NCBI GenBank assembly: GCA_964438025.1
Contig: CAYTIK010000016.1
Location: 1 to 22,905, forward strand
Source of the DNA: GCA-002790615 sp964438025
GTDB taxonomy: Bacteria; Patescibacteriota; Minisyncoccia; Moranbacterales; UBA2206
Direction: 5' to 3'
Length of the DNA: 22,905 nucleotides
Part shown: positions 21,327 to 22,905 of the stretch, piece by piece
Layout: each line of letters opens with the position of its first letter
Numbering within the stretch: position 1 is the first letter of the stretch
Position numbers and translations under genes: made by a program
The notes under the pieces: model-generated
The model's database searches: none
What the model was told of the DNA's origin: nothing
Seen by the model: only the letters and a program-made list of their open reading frames with translations

Positions 21327-21357
21327 AAAAAGAGGTTTAATGTTATCGCCCCTCTTT
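21327..21357 (-). terminator. Rho-independent terminator of the MFS gene
   Basis: On the minus strand AAAGAGG (21357-21351) pairs with CCTCTTT (21335-21329), followed by TTC. It begins 6 bp after the MFS stop and ends just before the Fic -35. Confidence 0.6.
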
Positions 21358-21362
21358 GTTGG

Positions 21363-22547
21363 CTATTCTAAGGCTTTATGTCTATGCATAAAGGCCAAAG
21401 AAATCAGCCCTAAAACCAGGAAGGTTAATCCGGAAGACAGCAGTGCCGCTTTAAGCGAAAAAGCATCACTCACATAGCCAATCAATGGTCCGATGACCGA
21501 AAACATGACCCGGCCTACCAGATTTTTCACCGACAAAACAGTCGCTCTGATATCCGAAGGAATCAGCCCGTTGATATAATCCAACGTTATCGGATTATTC
21601 ATTCCTCTAACTATATAGAAGAATAAAATAAACACTCCAGACCAGACAAACCACACTGAGCTTAAAAGCAGATATCCCAAAGCCGGCAAGACAATTAACA
21701 GGATCAGCGAGTTCTTTTTGCCTAAAATCTTCTCTATTTTATGCGCGTTCCAAGAAAAGAACGCGGCAGTCAATAGAAGTCCAGCCAAGATAACTCCGAA
21801 AAATCCCAAGGGAACTTTGGTTGCCAACAAATACGGTTGGATAAACCAAAACATCGTGAATGTCGAAGCAGCCACTGAGGCTGAATAAATAATCAGCCAT
21901 TTTATTTCCTTGTGGTCGTGCAGTGAAAATTTAATCAGTCTCCACATGCCTTTCAAACTGCTTTCGGTTTTTTTAGCTCTCTGAATTTTTGGTTCCACGA
22001 GAGTTAAGGCTACCGGAATAATCAAGAAAGTAACGGCTGCATCGCAATACAGCGGAAAACGCAAGCTGATTAAAGCTAGCAATCCGCCCAAAACACTCGC
22101 CAAACTTTCTGACAGCATCCCAATACTCAAACCCCTGCCTTCCCGCTTCTGATATTCCAATTCTCTGCCTTTTTCCAGCAAGGTATCGTAGAGCATCGCC
22201 GAGTCGGCTCCCGAAATAAAGCTGATTCCAAATCCCAAAGTTATCTCCGCCAAGAGAAATCCCCAAAAAGTGTAAGCTTGGGAATAAATGGCAAATCCCG
22301 TGGTCGCCAAAATTCCCCCAATGATGATGGATTTTTTCCGGCCAAAAATATCCGAAAAATATCCGGTCGGCACTTCCAAACTGATGACCGCAACGGAAAA
22401 CAGCGCCTGCAACAAAAATACTTGCTGCATCGACAAACCGTTCTCCTGAAAAAACAACACGATAATTGGGATGGCCAGCATGAAACTTCGTAGCCCTTTG
22501 ATGAGATACAACTTCCAGATATTGGCACTTAACTTTTCCTGATTCAT
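21363..22547 (-). CDS. Major facilitator superfamily transporter
   Basis: 394 residues from ATG 22547, with about 12 hydrophobic segments. The loop 2-3 signature is GYFSDIFGRKKSII, the classic MFS motif A (G-x-x-x-D-x-x-G-R-K), and TM4-5 has GFGISFISGADSAMLYD, a pattern common in the MFS drug/unknown-substrate group often seen as single-gene exporters. Substrate unknown; a drug or metabolite exporter in the cytoplasmic membrane is the best guess. The frame opens at TTG 22592, but ATG 22547 has the clearest Shine-Dalgarno in the window (AAGGAG, 9 nt upstream) and removes 15 charged residues not typical of the family. A terminator hairpin of the small upstream gene lies 50 bp before the start. 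Confidence 0.88.
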   Translation of the reverse strand: MNQEKLSANIWKLYLIKGLRSFMLAIPIIVLFFQENGLSMQQVFLLQALFSVAVISLEVPTGYFSDIFGRKKSIIIGGILATTGFAIYSQAYTFWGFLLAEITLGFGISFISGADSAMLYDTLLEKGRELEYQKREGRGLSIGMLSESLASVLGGLLALISLRFPLYCDAAVTFLIIPVALTLVEPKIQRAKKTESSLKGMWRLIKFSLHDHKEIKWLIIYSASVAASTFTMFWFIQPYLLATKVPLGFFGVILAGLLLTAAFFSWNAHKIEKILGKKNSLILLIVLPALGYLLLSSVWFVWSGVFILFFYIVRGMNNPITLDYINGLIPSDIRATVLSVKNLVGRVMFSVIGPLIGYVSDAFSLKAALLSSGLTFLVLGLISLAFMHRHKALE

Positions 22548-22562
22548 AATTTTTTTCTCCTT
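22548..22562 (-). promoter_or_regulatory. Shine-Dalgarno site fixing the MFS start
   Basis: AAGGAG on the minus strand, 9 nt before ATG 22547. It is unusual here because most genes in the window lack a recognisable site. Confidence 0.6.
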
Positions 22563-22594
22563 TAGATTAAATTGTTTAAGAACTTTGCTCAAAC

Positions 22595-22623
22595 AAAAAC
22601 TCGGCTTTTGTTTAGCCGAGTTT
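22595..22623 (-). terminator. Rho-independent terminator of the 45-codon gene
   Basis: On the minus strand AAACTCGGCT (22623-22614), 7-nt loop, AGCCGAGTTT (22606-22597) and further T residues. A perfect 10-bp stem 26 bp after the small gene's stop; it also lies in the MFS leader and could attenuate read-through. Confidence 0.75.
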
Positions 22624-22649
22624 ATCCAAAGAAGTTTTTATACTAAAGG

Positions 22650-22787
22650 TTAGAATTTAGGCGCAGTAGTATGTTTTAGATAATCCCAGCTAAGCGAAAT
22701 ATTTTCGACCATCGGAGACACGAAAATATGACCGTTTTTATAAGCGGCCCGATCGGTTCTATTTAGCTGGCAATTACGCTGTTGCAT
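22650..22787 (-). CDS. Hidden small protein, 45 residues, unknown
   Basis: ATG 22787 to TAA 22650. The product starts MQQRNCQLNRTDRAAYKNG and ends with WDYLKHTTAPKF. It is polar with a mid hydrophobic strand (HIFVSPMV), no TM segment and no signal peptide, and I do not recognise it. It is supported by context: a promoter with perfect -35 (22814-22842) ends about 20 nt upstream of the ATG and a strong terminator follows 26 bp after the stop, so the transcript is a single short unit. It has no visible Shine-Dalgarno. Alternative: the unit encodes a small RNA and the frame is chance. Confidence 0.45.
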   Translation of the reverse strand: MQQRNCQLNRTDRAAYKNGHIFVSPMVENISLSWDYLKHTTAPKF

Positions 22788-22813
22788 AAAAGCTGTTTAC
22801 TAATTACGCTTAA

Positions 22814-22842
22814 TTATTAACATTATTAGGAGGATTTGTCAA
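22814..22842 (-). promoter_or_regulatory. Promoter of the 45-codon transcript
   Basis: On the minus strand a perfect TTGACA (22837-22842), 17-bp spacer and TAATAA(T) (22814-22819). Start expected near 22807. Confidence 0.55.
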
Positions 22843-22845
22843 ATT

Positions 22846-22905
22846 TTAGGACCTACATTCTACCCACAAGTGCAACATTGGGATGAAAAAGAACTTTCTA
22901 TCGGT
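22846..22905 (-). CDS. Possible 3' end of an upstream reading frame
   Basis: A minus-strand frame is open from the window edge for 19 codons and ends at TAA 22846 (…FFFIPMLHLWVECRS). Too short to identify; it could equally be noncoding. Confidence 0.2.
   Translation of the reverse strand, partial: TDRKFFFIPMLHLWVECRS

Noticed and set aside
22548..22592. TTG start 15 codons upstream for the MFS gene
   Set aside because: The ATG at 22547 has a strong Shine-Dalgarno and starts at family-like sequence.

Overview
The window looks like chromosomal DNA from a Candidate Phyla Radiation (Patescibacteria, Parcubacteria-like) bacterium. The evidence is AT-rich DNA with lysine-rich proteins, few clear Shine-Dalgarno sites, a tandem pair of T4SS-pilin-like membrane proteins, an orphan solute-binding lipoprotein, and short palindromic interspersed repeats of the kind I associate with these genomes (a CCTGCC/GGCAGG palindrome, and a GTCC-GAA-GGAC hairpin translated in frame inside a recombinase). 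TGA is used as a stop, so the genetic code is standard. The lineage is an inference; no rRNA gene is present.

Layout. 1-2747 (minus): operon of a class I methyltransferase, an orphan ABC-type solute-binding lipoprotein and two pilin-like proteins. 3007-5199 (plus): UvrD/PcrA helicase behind a large imperfect hairpin. 5575-6819 (minus): membrane-anchored LysM-LysM-CHAP cell-wall hydrolase with a structured leader. 7208-8188 (plus): XerC/D recombinase carrying an in-frame repeat insertion. 8255-8510 (plus): tRNA cluster with a tRNA-Val inside a perfect inverted repeat, a 5'-truncated tRNA-Val copy and a probable tRNA-Ile2(CAU). 8568-12930 (minus): operon gmk-like, tilS, ftsH, membrane protein. 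13018-14343 (minus): ribosomal protein S1 with four S1 domains.

14.5-21.3 kb (minus) is more AT-rich and accessory in character. It holds a HAD hydrolase, an ArsR-type regulator, a 56-aa AbrB/MazE-like protein, a peptidase-E-like protein, an 820-aa PD-(D/E)XK nuclease fused to a P-loop NTPase, a frameshifted methyltransferase and an HTH-Fic protein with an altered active site. Three 23-bp double-palindrome repeats lie 5' of the AbrB-like, peptidase and nuclease-NTPase genes. A second 18-bp repeat lies upstream of both the ArsR-type gene and the HAD gene. This is the best candidate for an undescribed system, possibly anti-phage defence.

21.36-22.85 kb (minus): MFS transporter, a hidden 45-codon gene with its own promoter and terminator, and the 3' end of another possible reading frame.

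Working together: TilS modifies the tRNA-Ile2 predicted here. FtsH and the LysM-CHAP protein belong to envelope maintenance. XerC/D and UvrD belong to chromosome maintenance. Two enzymes have changes at normally essential residues: the Walker A Lys is Glu in the guanylate-kinase-like protein, and the catalytic His is Gln in Fic.
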